A DNA stretch of 64,000 bases, taken from NCBI GenBank assembly GCA_003993805.1, contig RSEF01000001.1, forward strand, positions 190,012,493-190,076,492. Reading direction: 5' to 3'. This document shows positions 1 to 11,902 of the stretch, piece by piece. Positions within the stretch are counted from its first letter, which is position 1. Each line of letters starts with the position of its first letter. The translations under genes were made by a program, and so were the position numbers. The stretch is from Himantopus leucocephalus. Taxonomy: Eukaryota > Chordata > Aves > Charadriiformes > Recurvirostridae. The notes under the pieces are model-generated. The model was given only the letters and a program-made list of their open reading frames with translations, did no database searches and was not told the DNA's origin.

Positions 1-2069
1 AAAACTTTTTGGTGGAGGGAGAAGCTTGGGCTTTTTTGTTCTTTTTCCTTCTGGGAGAAGAGGGGGAAGGAAGCACAGGGATGAGAACTGCACCACCGTG
101 GCTTTCTGAATGAATGCTGTTAACTTCTTGCTTTGTTAAAAATATTCTAGTTATTCCTGTCTGCTAAATCAGGTTATTGAAATGAAATGATGACCTTTGC
201 TCTGAGTGTGAAACAATACAGGAGGAAAACAGGTGTTTGGGAAGATTAAACCTCTTACCTCAGATAGAAAATGTTCAGATAGAGCTGAAGCTCTAAGGAT
301 GCGATATTCTTGCTGAGACTAAAAGTGTAAGAATGAGGAAGAATTTAAAAAGTTGATTATGGTCAGTTGCCAAGAGCAATGCTGTGATAAATTATTAACT
401 CATTGCACTGTACTGCCTTGTAGTGCAAACAGAATAGCTGGTTATTGTGCTCTGCTTGGTAAGTCAACACTGTAAAAAATTCCTTGGTTATCTGGAAAAT
501 GTCTTCTTTGGGGTGTTTATTAAAGGGACACTGTAGGATTAAAAATCATGCTCCCCTCTGTTGAAGCTAGTTAAAACAAATGGAAATCTGCGAAGGCAGT
601 TTCTTTCTGGCCGTGCGGTGAGCCTGGTCGGCGGGTGCCGATCAGCTCGGTTTCACTTTTGCTCCTCTCTCTATATGGCGCTTCACTGAGGTGTCATCCC
701 TCCTACCTCCCCGAAAAACACACTGGTAGCGAGGCGGTTAGGCTGCTAGTTGCAGAGACGTGAGACAAGTTGACTCGTAGCTGTTCTGCAGGAGAACCAA
801 TTTTGTGGAGACCACTCCTCCTCTGTTAGTTGTAACCGAGTCAGAGGAAGAAACGCAGGGGGCAGGCCGTTCAGAGCACACGGATGCCTTGCTCATGTCA
901 CGCAGCAGCAGCCTTGAGGAATAAATTTTCAATTTTGGAAGAACTGAGACATCCTGAATTTTGTTTTGCTTTTGTAAATATAAGTATCACAACATCTACC
1001 TTTCTGTTTTTTTGCTTGAAATATACAGAGCTTAAAAACTTAGATGATCTTAAGGTGCCACAAAATCATTTATGAAAGAAGAACCCCACCCTTATTCTAG
1101 CCCTATGCTTGTGTTACATTACATTTTTCACTAATTTAATAGTGTATAATCAATACAATAGGATGGTTATGCTTCTAAACATAACTTTTTTGGTGTTATG
1201 CTTACAGCTAGCACAATAGTAATACACCATGAAAATAAATACATATGAGGTTTTTGAAATGTTTGCTGTCATAAAATCTGTAGTTCATTAGCAGGACACA
1301 GATGAACTTTCAGGGTTAACAAGAATATCCAGCTTGAGAGTAAACCATTTCTGGATCAGTGTCAGCATCTGCCACCCCAGTTTTCTTGTGAAAACATTGA
1401 ATCCTGCCAGTACATGTTGCAAGATATGACCAACGTGACTTACAAACTAAGAAGCAAATCTACAAAATGCTGTTGGCTACATAGTATTGTTGGAATCTGA
1501 GATGGAAAATACTTTTTTTTTTTTCAGTTCTCTTGTAAGTCCTTTTGCCAATCCAGCAAAATTTAGTAAGGTTCAGATCATGCTGCAAGGCTTTTTTGTT
1601 CAGAAAGGCTTTCGAGCAACCATTACTTTGTATCTTTTTTTAATTTGTTGGCTGGTTGGGATTAGTTGAGTATTTGTCAAGGGTGGGACTTGTCCCTTAA
1701 GTGGACTTCAGAAATGCTACAGCAGCGAGCGTCTGCTAAAAGTTCATCCACTGGCTTTGTGTTAGTGTCTGATGGGTCCTGGTTTAGGGCTTTTCTTCTG
1801 ACTTTCAAGGCATGAAGGGGTCAAGTGCCCAGTGACGTGGAGGGACGTAGTCTTGTCTTTTGGAGCACTGGACAGCTGCGGTTCTCTGAGAGAACCCAGA
1901 TGGTCACAGAGCCTAGACGGGAGCATGTGAAGGCTGGGGACAAAGCATGCTGTGTCGGAGGAACCTAGTTACAGAACGGATTTCCAGTTAGAAATGAGGA
2001 TAATTTGGAGCCTGATCATTTTCAGGAAATAGCAGACCACTGGCTTTGAAATGGCTGTTCTGTTACGGG
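1..2069. other. Noncoding; local CpG-rich patch at 601-902
   Basis: No supported gene. Probably ELF1 5' intron or upstream flank, since the first coding exon begins with an acceptor and needs a noncoding exon further upstream. Between 601 and 902 I count about 17 CpG dinucleotides, while surrounding lines have almost none. The only T-run of note is at 1511-1523. The short frames here have no recognisable similarity. Confidence 0.6.
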
Positions 2070-2314
2070 TTCAAGTTAAGCCAGGCGAGGTTTAGATTGG
2101 ATATTAGGAAAAATTTTTTCACTGAAAGGGTTATCCAACATTGGAATAGGCTGCCCAGGGAGGTGGTGGATTTGCCATCCCTGGAGGTGTTTAAAAAAAG
2201 GGTAGACGTGGTACTTGGGGATATGGTTTAGAAGTGGTGTTTGTCAGGTTAGGTTAATGGTTGGACTTGATGATCTTAAAGGTCCCTTCCAACCTCAACA
2301 ATTCTATGATTCTG
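2070..2314 (+). mobile_element. CR1 LINE, 3'-end fragment
   Basis: Reads as the 3' tail of an avian CR1: a segment translating as [22 protein letters not shown] and then [18 protein letters not shown], then noncoding sequence with TTGGACTTGATGATCTTAAA and AGGTCCCTTCCAACCTCAAC, ending ATTCTATGATTCTG. It is 5'-truncated, as most CR1 copies are. The left boundary is approximate. The + orientation is shared with ELF1. Confidence 0.9.
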
Positions 2315-3441
2315 CTAACAGTGCCAGTCACCATGTGAAGGCATTTTTATTCCCAGCTGTTCTGGGATGGGGATGGAGAGCATGTTAGGCTGGAGAGCCT
2401 CAGTTCCATCAAGGCTAAAATGTGGCAGAAACTCCATGAAATCCAATTAAGACTTTTTTACTGATTTAAAGTTTATGCAGAAAATATTCCTAGACTATAA
2501 CAGTAAATGATAGTGTAAAATCTACCAGATATCTAACAGTTGATTTATTTCTCAACTTAATTACACGAATGACGTGTCTTCTGTTGCTTTAGTTGGCAAC
2601 CCTGCAGATACAGCTCAAAACTGGTTTTCCTCAGTTTTGTATTGCCAGTTGGCCATTGGTGGAGGAAGGATACGAGGCCGTCTTAATAAGTTCTCATCCT
2701 ACCTGGAAGTATAGCTTTTAGGCTGGCTGAGGAGAGGATGTTTTCTGACAGGTGACATTATGGGCTGATCTAAGACGGAACAAAAGACTGAGAGGGGCTG
2801 AGTGTAGCCTATAGCTTTGCATATAGATACTGTAGAAATTACAGCTGTGCTGGAGTTTCTGCTTTTCACTGAAATTTCGCTTTGTCTAGCAGTTGATCCT
2901 TTGCCTACTTAAGCTATATTAATTCTTGTGCTTATCCTGTTGGTACTAAATGCTTCCTCAGCACTTCAGTTTTGTGGTAGACTTAACAGGTGTTACTCTA
3001 GCTATTAGTGTTAGAAAAGCCCGGTAGGTCGTCTAACTTGTCCCCTTCTGTAGGACAAGGGTGGTCCCATTAAGTAGACGTGCTGATGCCTTATTTGGCA
3101 GTGTGGTTTCTGCCACTGGTTGTGGTTCATTTTTGAAGATTTCTGCTTGTTTGCTGCTTCATCTGTTAAGTCAAGTAGCTTGGTTTCTTGGTGGTGTACA
3201 AGCCTGTTTGAGCAAGACCAGATTCTAAAACCTCCAGAGCTGGTTTGAGTGCTGTCCTGGGCTGTGCCGGACGAGAACATGCCCCTAGCGTTTTATACCC
3301 CGCTTTGGTGGCCTTCTGGGGCCACATTTCAATATGCTGGACCTGATTACTTTTCATCCATCCAGCTGGCTGGCTTTCTGTGCATGAGCTTAACTTACTT
3401 GAATTTTTTCTGGGGTTTTTTTTGTTTTTTTTTTTTTTTTT

Positions 3442-3541
3442 NNNNNNNNNNNNNNNNNNNNNNNNNNNNNNNNNNNNNNNNNNNNNNNNNNNNNNNNNNN
3501 NNNNNNNNNNNNNNNNNNNNNNNNNNNNNNNNNNNNNNNNN
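3442..3541. other. Assembly gap of 100 N
   Basis: Exactly 100 N, preceded by a T run (3426-3441) and followed by TTTAAAAAA. A round 100 is a conventional unknown-size gap. The homopolymer flank suggests a sequencing drop-out. Open frames crossing it are artefacts. Confidence 0.98.
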
Positions 3542-4156
3542 TTTAAAAAAGGTGTCACGGGGTTTCTCCCCCTCGTGGGAGGCCATGGCCCGTGCAGGAG
3601 GACGGGTGTGTGCGGTGACGAGCGTGGGGGCTGAGGGGGACGACACACGTGGCTATGCAGGCAGGAAACACTCGTCACTGGGTCCTGGTATCTTCGTCTG
3701 TGCTTCCTGTCAGTTAAACCACGAGCCGGGGAGCAGATGCACCCAGAGATGACGACTCTGCTGTCTGCCTCGGGCAGCCATTCTGTGACAAACTGTGTTC
3801 TCTAGAGCATACTTGTGCCCCTGTGCTTTTGACTTCGTTATCCATCCCAGACCCTTGTTTAGATACCTGAGAGTAAAGATCAGAATTTAATTAGTTCAAC
3901 AGAAAGCAGTACTTGAACTCTTGAAGCATGAACTGTAAAAGAGTAACCATGGGAGTTATCCTAAAGCAGGAAGAGCTGAGGTCCAGTGTTTCTTTTTCCA
4001 CTGCTGCCAGCGTAGGAGTTTTTAAAATGCATAAGAGAAACGGACAGATTGGGTGTGAAGTCAGGCAATTTCATGAATGCCTTTCTGGGCAGATAATTGT
4101 CATGTTACTTGACCCGGTGAGTTTTTATTGTAAGATCCTGTGATCTTTGGACTGAT

Positions 4157-4192
4157 ATCATCATCATCATCATCATTATTATTATCATTATT
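4157..4192 (+). repeat. ATC/ATT trinucleotide microsatellite
   Basis: Six ATC units followed by ATT and ATC variants, about 36 bp. Confidence 0.95.
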
Positions 4193-4868
4193 CATTTAAT
4201 CCACTTGTGGATCTGTGTGTTTCTGAGGCAGCTCTGGCTTTCAGTTAAACTACTTGTTACAAGTGCACAGAAAAGGCACATAAAACCTCCTATTCTAAAA
4301 GTAACGGGTTTTAGTAGGTCTCATGATTTCTGAAGATATGCATATTATTACAACATAGTTAATTTATTGAAACTAGAACTCTAATAATATCTTCCCCACC
4401 ATCAGATTTTAGAGAACCGAGTACTCTGCACATCAAAATTATGTTAGAACTGAAACTGTGTGGATTCATTTCAGCCTTTTTGCCTGATTTGATGCTCTTT
4501 TCTTCCTCATGTGACAGCATAATTCCCAGAATATTGTTTTTTCCATTAAACTGTTTATTCGTTGACTAGCCGGCACGGAGTAGAGATGTCTTTGCCACAT
4601 GATAAAATGTTTCTGTACTACATGCTCGTTAAAATAGAGCCTCTCAGCCTGAGTGGCATATCCTGTGGGTGGGGAAGAGTAGAAAGGTTGTAGGGGCAGT
4701 GAGATCGGATTGGTAAGGAGTTTATTTGGTTGGGTTTTTTGTTTATTTGTTTTGTTTTCTTTTTCTCCTGACTTCTCTTGGGTTATGGAGCACCGTGCAT
4801 CACACCCTGCACAAGAGGTGGGGAGGAGATGTTCTGCACTTGGCAGAAGAGCTGCTCTCATAGAGGCA

Positions 4869-4952
4869 GGCACCGCTGGTACCTCTCCGCGGTGCCTTGA
4901 CCCCAAGGGAGCAGCTCCTGGTCCCCCCAGGTTTCTGCAGGGCCAGGAGCTG
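4869..4952. repeat. Two adjacent GC-rich inverted repeats
   Basis: First: GGCACCGC (4869-4876) with GCGGTGCC (4889-4896), 12-nt loop. Second: CAGCTCCTGG (4912-4921) with CCAGGAGCTG (4943-4952), 21-nt loop. Both sit in a short GC-rich patch in otherwise AT-rich DNA. Confidence 0.85.
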
Positions 4953-5692
4953 GCACCATAAGGGCAAAACTGATTTTTGCCTCTGTGAAAGGCACCAGCT
5001 GTCGCATTTCTAACATAGCTGTGGTGAAAGCCTTTCACAGCAACAGAATGCTTCTGCTGACCTTTTTTCCTTTCAGTTTTGAGCATCTTTTTTCTTAGTA
5101 CTCTTTTTTGAGAGAGGAAAGGTACAAATGGGGCACAGCCCTCTGGGGGGAACATGTAGTAAAACCTCCATGAAACTCTGCTTGAAGTCTATGGCAACTT
5201 GAAAAAAGGCATAGTATTGTTTCCTTTTCCCCACCTACCCACAATTCTAAAATTAATTTATCGTATCTGTGATCACAGCAAACCAGTGAGACTTCACAGA
5301 AGTAGATAAAATATTAGGCAACAGAAAAGAAGAAGAAGAAAGGAGGCTGGAGTATAAATGAAGGGATAGATGAGAAACTATGTAAAGCAACCTCTTGTTT
5401 ATGGTACTGGTTAATCTTCCACTTTAACTGCAGCTTTCCCTTGTTTTTTGGTTTTTGCCTTTTTTTCCCCTGACTGTGTACAGGTTGAATGTTGTGCTGG
5501 GAGAGGAAAGGGTAGGGTAGAAGTGGTGATAGAATGTTTTTATCTCTGGTTCCTATGATAATTTGCAAGTTTTCATAACATAACTGATGTCTGCTGAGGA
5601 GCTTCTTGTGTGATGAGGCTGTTGTGCTGTGAGAAAGGCTGGAGTGCTTGCTTCAGCCACACCATACGCTTGTTTTCCCAGAGACCTAAATA

Positions 5693-6132
5693 AAAATGAT
5701 CAGGGGGCTGGAACACCTCTCTTGTGAAGAAAGGCTGCGAGAGTTGGGCTTGTTCAGTCTGGAGAAGAAAAGGCTCTGGGGAGACCTGATTGCAGCCTTT
5801 CAGTATATAGATAAGGCTTATAAGAAAGATAGAGAAAGGCGTTTTACCAAGGCATGTAGTGACAGGAAAAGGGACCGCAGTTTTAAACTGAAAGAGGGTA
5901 GATTTAGATTAGATGTAAGGAAGAAATTCTTTACTCTGAGAGTGGTGAGACACTGGCACAGGTTGTCCAGAGGAATTACGGATGCCCCATCCCTGGAAGT
6001 GTTCAAGGTCAGGCTGGATGGGGCTTTAAGCAATCTGATTTAGTGAAACGTGTCCCTGCCCATGGCAGGGGGGTTGGACTGGATGACATTTAAAGATCCC
6101 TTCCAACCCAAACCATTCTGTGATTCTATGAA
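5693..6132 (+). mobile_element. CR1 LINE, 3'-end fragment with coding remnant
   Basis: An open frame of 115 codons (5696-6043) translates as the C-terminal end of the CR1 ORF2 product: [20 protein letters not shown], then [17 protein letters not shown], then FKLKEGRFRLDVRKKFFTLR and SLEVFKVRLDGALSNLI. After the frame come the CR1 3' hairpin CCCTGCCCATGGCAGGGG and the tail ATTCTGTGATTCTATG. No catalytic reverse-transcriptase motif is present, so it is a dead fragment and not a host gene. Confidence 0.92.
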
Positions 6133-8142
6133 TTGAGGCCTGGATCAACTCCTGATAGTTTAGGCAACTTAGATAAGTGACTCAAGGAAGGGCCTTTCAT
6201 CTCCAGGAGATGTAGCCCACCTTTCCTCCGACTGATTGTAGGGAAAACTTAGAGCAACCAAAGTCCTTTCTTACGGAGGTGTTTGAGGTTCTTAGAATTA
6301 ATCTGAAATTAGAGGATTGGTTGTCAGGAAAAATCCTACTTTTGTGGGTTAAAGGGGGAAAAGCTGTTAAAGAAGAAAATTGTTTCCTGCCAGCAGAAGC
6401 TGTGTGGGTGCATGTCTGCTGGACTCTTCTCCTGTGTATGACACCATCAGGGTTTCTCTTTTGGGATGCATTTTGGGTGGACTTGTGCAATGGCCTCGTT
6501 CAGACAGCGCCTGAGAGAGAGAGGGCCAAGTGCATGTGTGTTTGTGGGCTCACGTTTGCACGTGCGTGTTTGCCTGCCTGAATAAGGACATGGGATATGG
6601 TGGTACCTTTGCCTTTGAAGCCTGCAGAGCAAGAGTGGCCATCTCCTGAGCCAAAAAGCCACTTAGCAAAGTCTTTATAAGCCTGGGTGCCTTAATACCT
6701 GTATTATTCATTCTGTGGAGCCGAGGGGAGGTAGAAAGAGGTCTTGAGGTTCGTGAGCCAGTGACTGTGGCGAGGTTGTGCTGATTTCTGTTGCACACAA
6801 CCAAGCCCAAGGTGACCGGGCCATTTTGTGTTTTCCCCAGGCGATTTGGTTCCCTCCAACCCTGCTGCCTTGCTTCCCCCTGCAGCTGGGCGGTCAGGCT
6901 GGCTTGTGGAGCCCTGCAGTAGGGGCTACGGCTGGATGGCACAGCGAGGCGTGCAGCAGCCAGCTCTGACGCCTGATTTAGTTCTGCAAAAGACACAGGA
7001 ACTTGAATGATGAAATGAGGAAGAGGTGAGGCTTGAATTTCTCTACACCTGCTTTGTGGGGGCTCTGAAACTTTCCAGAATACCCTGATTTTGTAGGTCT
7101 TTTCATGTAGCACTCATAAATTCTGTGTCTAGTTCATTAGCAGTGAATTCCTGTGTCTCCCAGGAGCAGGTGTGTGCTCATATGAGAGTGACTTTGGCTT
7201 CAGTGCGAACATTTCCCCAGACATTACGAAATGAGAAATACTGGCCTGTCCAGACATTGCCTTCCCTGGAGGGACCTTTGCAGACCCTGTTCCTTTTCCA
7301 CATCACTCTGAAGAGAAATCTTTTTTGCTTTTTTATATTAATCTTGTTGGTCTTTAACTCGTGTTTCATCATTGTTTGAAGCCCCACGGTGGGAATTGTT
7401 AGTCTAGCAACAAGTCAGGAGATAATTTATATTCTCTTAATAGCCAAGTTCACTAGTTTGAAATTCCCCAGACAAATAGTCTCCCTTCTTAATCCCACCC
7501 TATGCAAATATTTTAGAACATAAAATTTAAGCTACGCTGATCTGTGAGAAGAAAAATGTACAAATGGCATGGGAATATTACTTTCTGTCTTATCCTACAT
7601 AGCTGCAAGTTAATGTATTTATTATTGTAATTACGCTTAGCATCATGAAGTGCACACATTTTCAGAATAAACTGAGTGAATACATTGCATTTTAGAGTGC
7701 ATTAAAATTGGCAGCTTAAAAACTATTACCTAACTTTTAATTATGGCTTGAGTGAATGCTCTGCTCCACTGTAACTGTGTAAGCGATCTCTCACCTTGCA
7801 GAGGTTTTAAAGGCATAATTTTAGATGCAATATTCTCTGTTTGATTCTTTCCTTAAGTTTTTTTTCCTGCAGACATTTAAGTGAATGCGATCTGTCTCAT
7901 GTTACGTCCTGGATAGATGTTCAGTGCAGCAGAAATGCCTGTACTCTTCATACTGTTAATGCTCCTTCTCCAGTTTAGGCAGCCTTCGGCACCTCATTGA
8001 TTTAACCCAGGGGCAGCTTTGGGGGAAGGGTAATACTGAACAAGTAGGTGAAGGGCATTGTTTTAAAAAAGGCAGCTTGTCAGCTCAGGAGATGACCGCT
8101 CTTGCTATGCAGGCTTAAAAGGCAAAGGCACCACAATATTCC
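6133..8142. other. Noncoding between CR1 copies
   Basis: No gene or repeat recognised. A moderately GC-rich part at about 6720-6970 carries overlapping short frames on both strands, the pattern expected of noncoding GC-rich DNA. Confidence 0.55.
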
Positions 8143-8827
8143 ATGTCTCTGGACTTGGGGGTACTAGTGGATAAAAAGCTGGACATGAGCAGGCAATGTG
8201 CGCTCGCTGCCCAAAAAGCCAACCATATGCTGGGCTGCATGAAAAGCAGCGTGGCCACCAGGTCGAGGGAGGTGATTCTCTCCCTCTATTCCTCTCTGGT
8301 GAGACCCCACCTGGAGTACTGCATCCAGCTCTGGAGCTGTCAGCACAGGAAAGACATGGACCTGTTGGAATGGGTCCAGAGGAGGGCCACAAAAATCATC
8401 AGAGGGCTGGAGCACCTCTCCTATGAGGACAGGCTGAGAGAGTTGGGGTTGTTCAGCCTGGAGAAGAGAAGGCACCGGGGAGACCTTATTGCGGCCTTTC
8501 AGTACCTAAAGGGGGCTCATAAGAAAGATGGGGACAAACTTTTTGGCAGGGCCTGTTGTGATAGGACAAGGGGTAACAGTTTTAAACTACAAGAGAGTAG
8601 ACTTGGAGTAGATAGAAGGAATAAATTTTTTACAAGGGTGGTGAGACACTGGCGCAGGTTGCCTTGAGAGGCAGTAGATGCTCCATCCCTGGAAGTGTTC
8701 AAGGTCAGGTTGGACGGGGCTCTGAGCAACCTGATGTAGTTGAAGATGTCTCTGCTCATGGCAGGGTGGTTGGAACTAGATGACCTTTAAAGGTCCCTTC
8801 CAAACCCAACCATTCTGTGATTCTGTG
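8143..8827 (+). mobile_element. CR1 LINE, longest 3' fragment in the window
   Basis: An open stretch (8143-8667) encodes the CR1 ORF2 C-terminal part: [20 protein letters not shown], then [17 protein letters not shown], then [19 protein letters not shown] and [20 protein letters not shown]. The frame is broken near 8630-8670, where the RKKFFTxRVVRHW segment loses residues and a TGA follows. The 3' end carries the usual GGTTGGAACTAGATGACCTT and ends ATTCTGTGATTCTGTG. It is truncated before the main RT catalytic motifs. Confidence 0.92.
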
Positions 8828-11820
8828 AAAACAGCACAACCGTTCAGTGAATGTCTGACTTGGCAAACACCTGGAACCTGGACATAGCGGATTACCTTTT
8901 GAAAAGCTGGCTGAAATGAGACAAACGTATCGAAGAGGGAAATGAGACACGGAGAAGCATTTGCATCTCAAAACAATATTCTTAAAGTATATTGTGAATT
9001 AATGCTGAAGATGCAGAAAGAAGGAAAGATGATGACAAAGGTTTGGGGTGAAAAAACCCAAACCTACAGTCTCTCTTCAGGGATGATGAAGTCATCTCAG
9101 GAAGGTTTAGAGACGAGACAATTCTTTTCCTTTTTCTGGGTACAGTGGAGGTATATTCAATGTGTCTACGTTAGACGAGATTATTGGGATAACCTGCACG
9201 TAGAGCTCTTTGTGCTGTGCGCTTCACGCCCATAAGTAGCTAGCTGTTTAATAATAAGGTGGTTTGTGTACAAAACAAGTTACAGCGAGAGCCTAGGGTT
9301 TGGTTTTTTTGCTTTGTTTTGTTTTTTGAAGTCCCTCTGGCTATGTAATGCTCACCTTTTCTAACCAAGGCCACATCCCTCCCTCCCTGTCTTTGCCTGT
9401 GTGCGTTGGTGCTTTCTTAAAGTTGTTTCCCATCTCAAGTTCAGTTTTAAACAAATGTTTTGAGAGTATTCCTTGAGTTCAGAGCAAACTGGTTGGCGGG
9501 TGACTTTGCTCCCTTTCCTGCATGCTGTGGGAGAGCTTACTAATCGTGTTTACTTGAGCATATCTGGAGTATTTTGTTGCTTCTTGCCTTTCTCCGTGGT
9601 GAGCTGTGACCAGGAACGCCGGAATGAATTACCCATGCAGAAAGCACGTACCAGCTCAGAGCTGTGACTCCTTGTGCTGAGGGAAAACGTACAGTTACAG
9701 CCTTGTATCCTAAATGAGCCTTAGCCCTTCTGCCTATGAGTTTAAAAGCTTAGCTCCCTCATTCTACAGTTTTCAATAAATTTAAATATTTTCTTTGTTA
9801 GGCCTGTAGATGATACATGAGTTGCAGCTGCAATGATCTGTAATATATGATAAACTAGAAATCAGGCAGAAAAGTTCACCTCAGAAAGGAGTAATAAACC
9901 CCATGCCTTGATTTGGGTGACTGTCTTGAAGGTGTGGAGTTTGTTTTGGTGTCCCGTTTAGGAGAACAAGACTATCATTGCCTATGTGAATTCTTCTTTA
10001 GGTGAACGCTCTGAGCTACAGTAAAGAACCTGATTAAGCCAAAAATGAAGTTGAACGCACTCAGGCTAAAAAGACCCAGTTACATTAGAAGAGACAAAGA
10101 GAGAAAAAAAAACCACCCCAGACTGGTCAGTCCTGGAGGTTAGGGTGCTGTTGAAGTCTGACTGACATCTCTTACTTCCCTGTGTGCAACTGTGCCTTAT
10201 TGGTCTGCCCGACTGTAGGTACGGTTTGGTACTTTGCACCTCTTCTTATATGACCTTGCATTCTTGTTTCTACAGGCTTTTTTGAATCAAGTGTTTCTGC
10301 TTGTGAAATGTTAGGAGACGTTGTCACTCACTCTTGGGTTGGGCTTTTTTGTTGCTTTTTGGGGTTTTTTTTGGAATCTATATGAAAGCTTAGTGCAAAC
10401 ATCAGCTTTGTGATTTTGATGAAGTAGGAGATTAGTCTTAATTTTTCTGAGAGATTTGGTGACCGAGGTATGTCTCGTCTGTCCCAACCTCATAAATAAC
10501 TCCCTGGCTGTGTTAGTAATAGTATTGGACTCTCCAAGCTCTTAAAAATAAAAAATTCACAGTACTACTTGTCTTAGTACACTCATCAAACTATTTCAGA
10601 AGGAACTTATGAGAAGAAGTAATCTCAGTGGTCATGGCTGAATGGGTGACAGAGTGAACCCTTAGGGATGTATAAGGAAGGTGTGTGTTGGGGCACCCTA
10701 TGTGCTGTGTCTGATGACAGACTGGAGAAAACAGGTCACCTCTTGCCTGGTGTGAAAAACCTCACTGATGAATTCCTGTGGTATAGCCTTTGGAAATGCG
10801 TGAGTGAGTACTTCCATCTCTTACATTTGTGGGTAAACTTAAATGAGGATCTTTGTGACCAATAGATTAAAAAGCTGCAGGCACAGTTTTCAAAAATGTG
10901 TTTTAACTGATAAGCTTTATAAATAAGAAAGACTGAAAATCTGATGTTTCTATATATATTTTATCCACGTGTCAGTGTTAACCACAATGCTAACTTAAAT
11001 ATAAACGTACGTGCCCTTCTAAATCTGGAGCTACAGTCTCTCAAAGACCAAAACACTTGTTTAACGCTGTGTTAAGAAAGCAGTTTATCGTTGCAGTGCT
11101 TTGTGATATGAGCTGTACTGTTTCTTGACACAGGCCCTCTTAGACATTTATATTTTGCTTTGCTTTGATTGGGTCTGTGATTCTTGTCTGAAGGTTTAAA
11201 AAGTTACTTAAGTAAAGATTTAGGTTAAAGCAGCATGCAAATAAAACTCTTCTTGTGTGTTTCATGCATGCTTTCTGAGTTTGCTAGCGTATATGAGCGT
11301 AATGGTGTGAGAATTACCTTGTAATCTCAGCTTTAGCAAAATGGACCACTTGTCCCAAGAAGGAGGCTGCCTGAACAATCCTGGGTGAGTTGTAAGAATA
11401 CACATATTTATTTGTTAAAACTCTGTTTAATCCCAAGGTGTATGATCTTAGGAGACTGTTGAAGTGTGTGCTGCGGAGGTGGGATCCTGGTGAGGTGTTC
11501 AGCTGCACACCCATGGATAGAGCCGTGCAACATAGCGCCTATGTTCAAAGCAGCAGAGTAAGGCTGAGATGAAATCACAGGGAAACACACTGATTTGCTG
11601 GTTTTGAAGTGTATTGTGGATTTCCTTGTAGTTTGTGGATCTTCTCAACACTGGCAGCTGGAGAGAAGGAAAGAACGTGGGCATGTTATCCCCAGTGGTT
11701 GCAACCTGCCAGTGTCTTGTTTTGAGCCAGCTCCTGAACATCCACTAACAAATTTGATCGCGTGCTTTTTATGAGTTCCTTTCATATGGAGTAACCCGTT
11801 CATAACTAGCAACCTAGTCT
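8828..11820. other. Noncoding, nothing recognised
   Basis: Ordinary AT-rich DNA with a TTTG/TTTTG-rich stretch at about 9301-9328. No exon-like conserved frame. Confidence 0.55.
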
Positions 11821-11902
11821 AGTGGAAGATGTCCCTGCCCATGGCAGGGGGGTTGGAACTAGATTATCTTTAAGGTCCCCTCCAAGTTGAACCATTCTAT
11901 GT
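11821..11902 (+). mobile_element. CR1 LINE, very short 3' tail
   Basis: About 80 bp matching the last part of the CR1 3' end: GATGTCCCTGCCCATGGCAG, GGGGTTGGAACTAGATTATC, GGTCCCCTCCAAGTTGAACC, ending ATTCTATGTGTGTG. It includes the same CCCTGCCCATGGCAGGG hairpin as the copy near 6056. Confidence 0.85.

Larger units (their letters stand above)
2315..5692. other. Noncoding, with gap, microsatellite and GC hairpins
   Basis: No supported gene. It contains the 100-N gap (3442-3541), the ATC microsatellite (4157-4192) and two GC-rich hairpins (4869-4952). A 229-codon minus-strand frame over 4466-5155 has low-complexity composition and no family match, and is not called. Confidence 0.6.

Noticed and set aside
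3166..3752. Open frames on both strands across the first N gap
   Set aside because: The frames exist only because runs of N carry no stop codons. Their residues are mostly X, K or F from the homopolymer.
4466..5155. 229-codon minus-strand open frame
   Set aside because: Longest antisense frame, but low-complexity composition, no motif or family resemblance, no splice context, and it runs over the GC hairpins. Chance frame.
6550..7113. 187-codon minus-strand open frame
   Set aside because: Overlapping open frames on the other strand, no recognisable domain; typical of moderately GC-rich noncoding DNA.
8143..8667. 174-codon open frame as a host gene
   Set aside because: It is the CR1 ORF2 C-terminal remnant, as the neighbouring CR1 3' tail shows.
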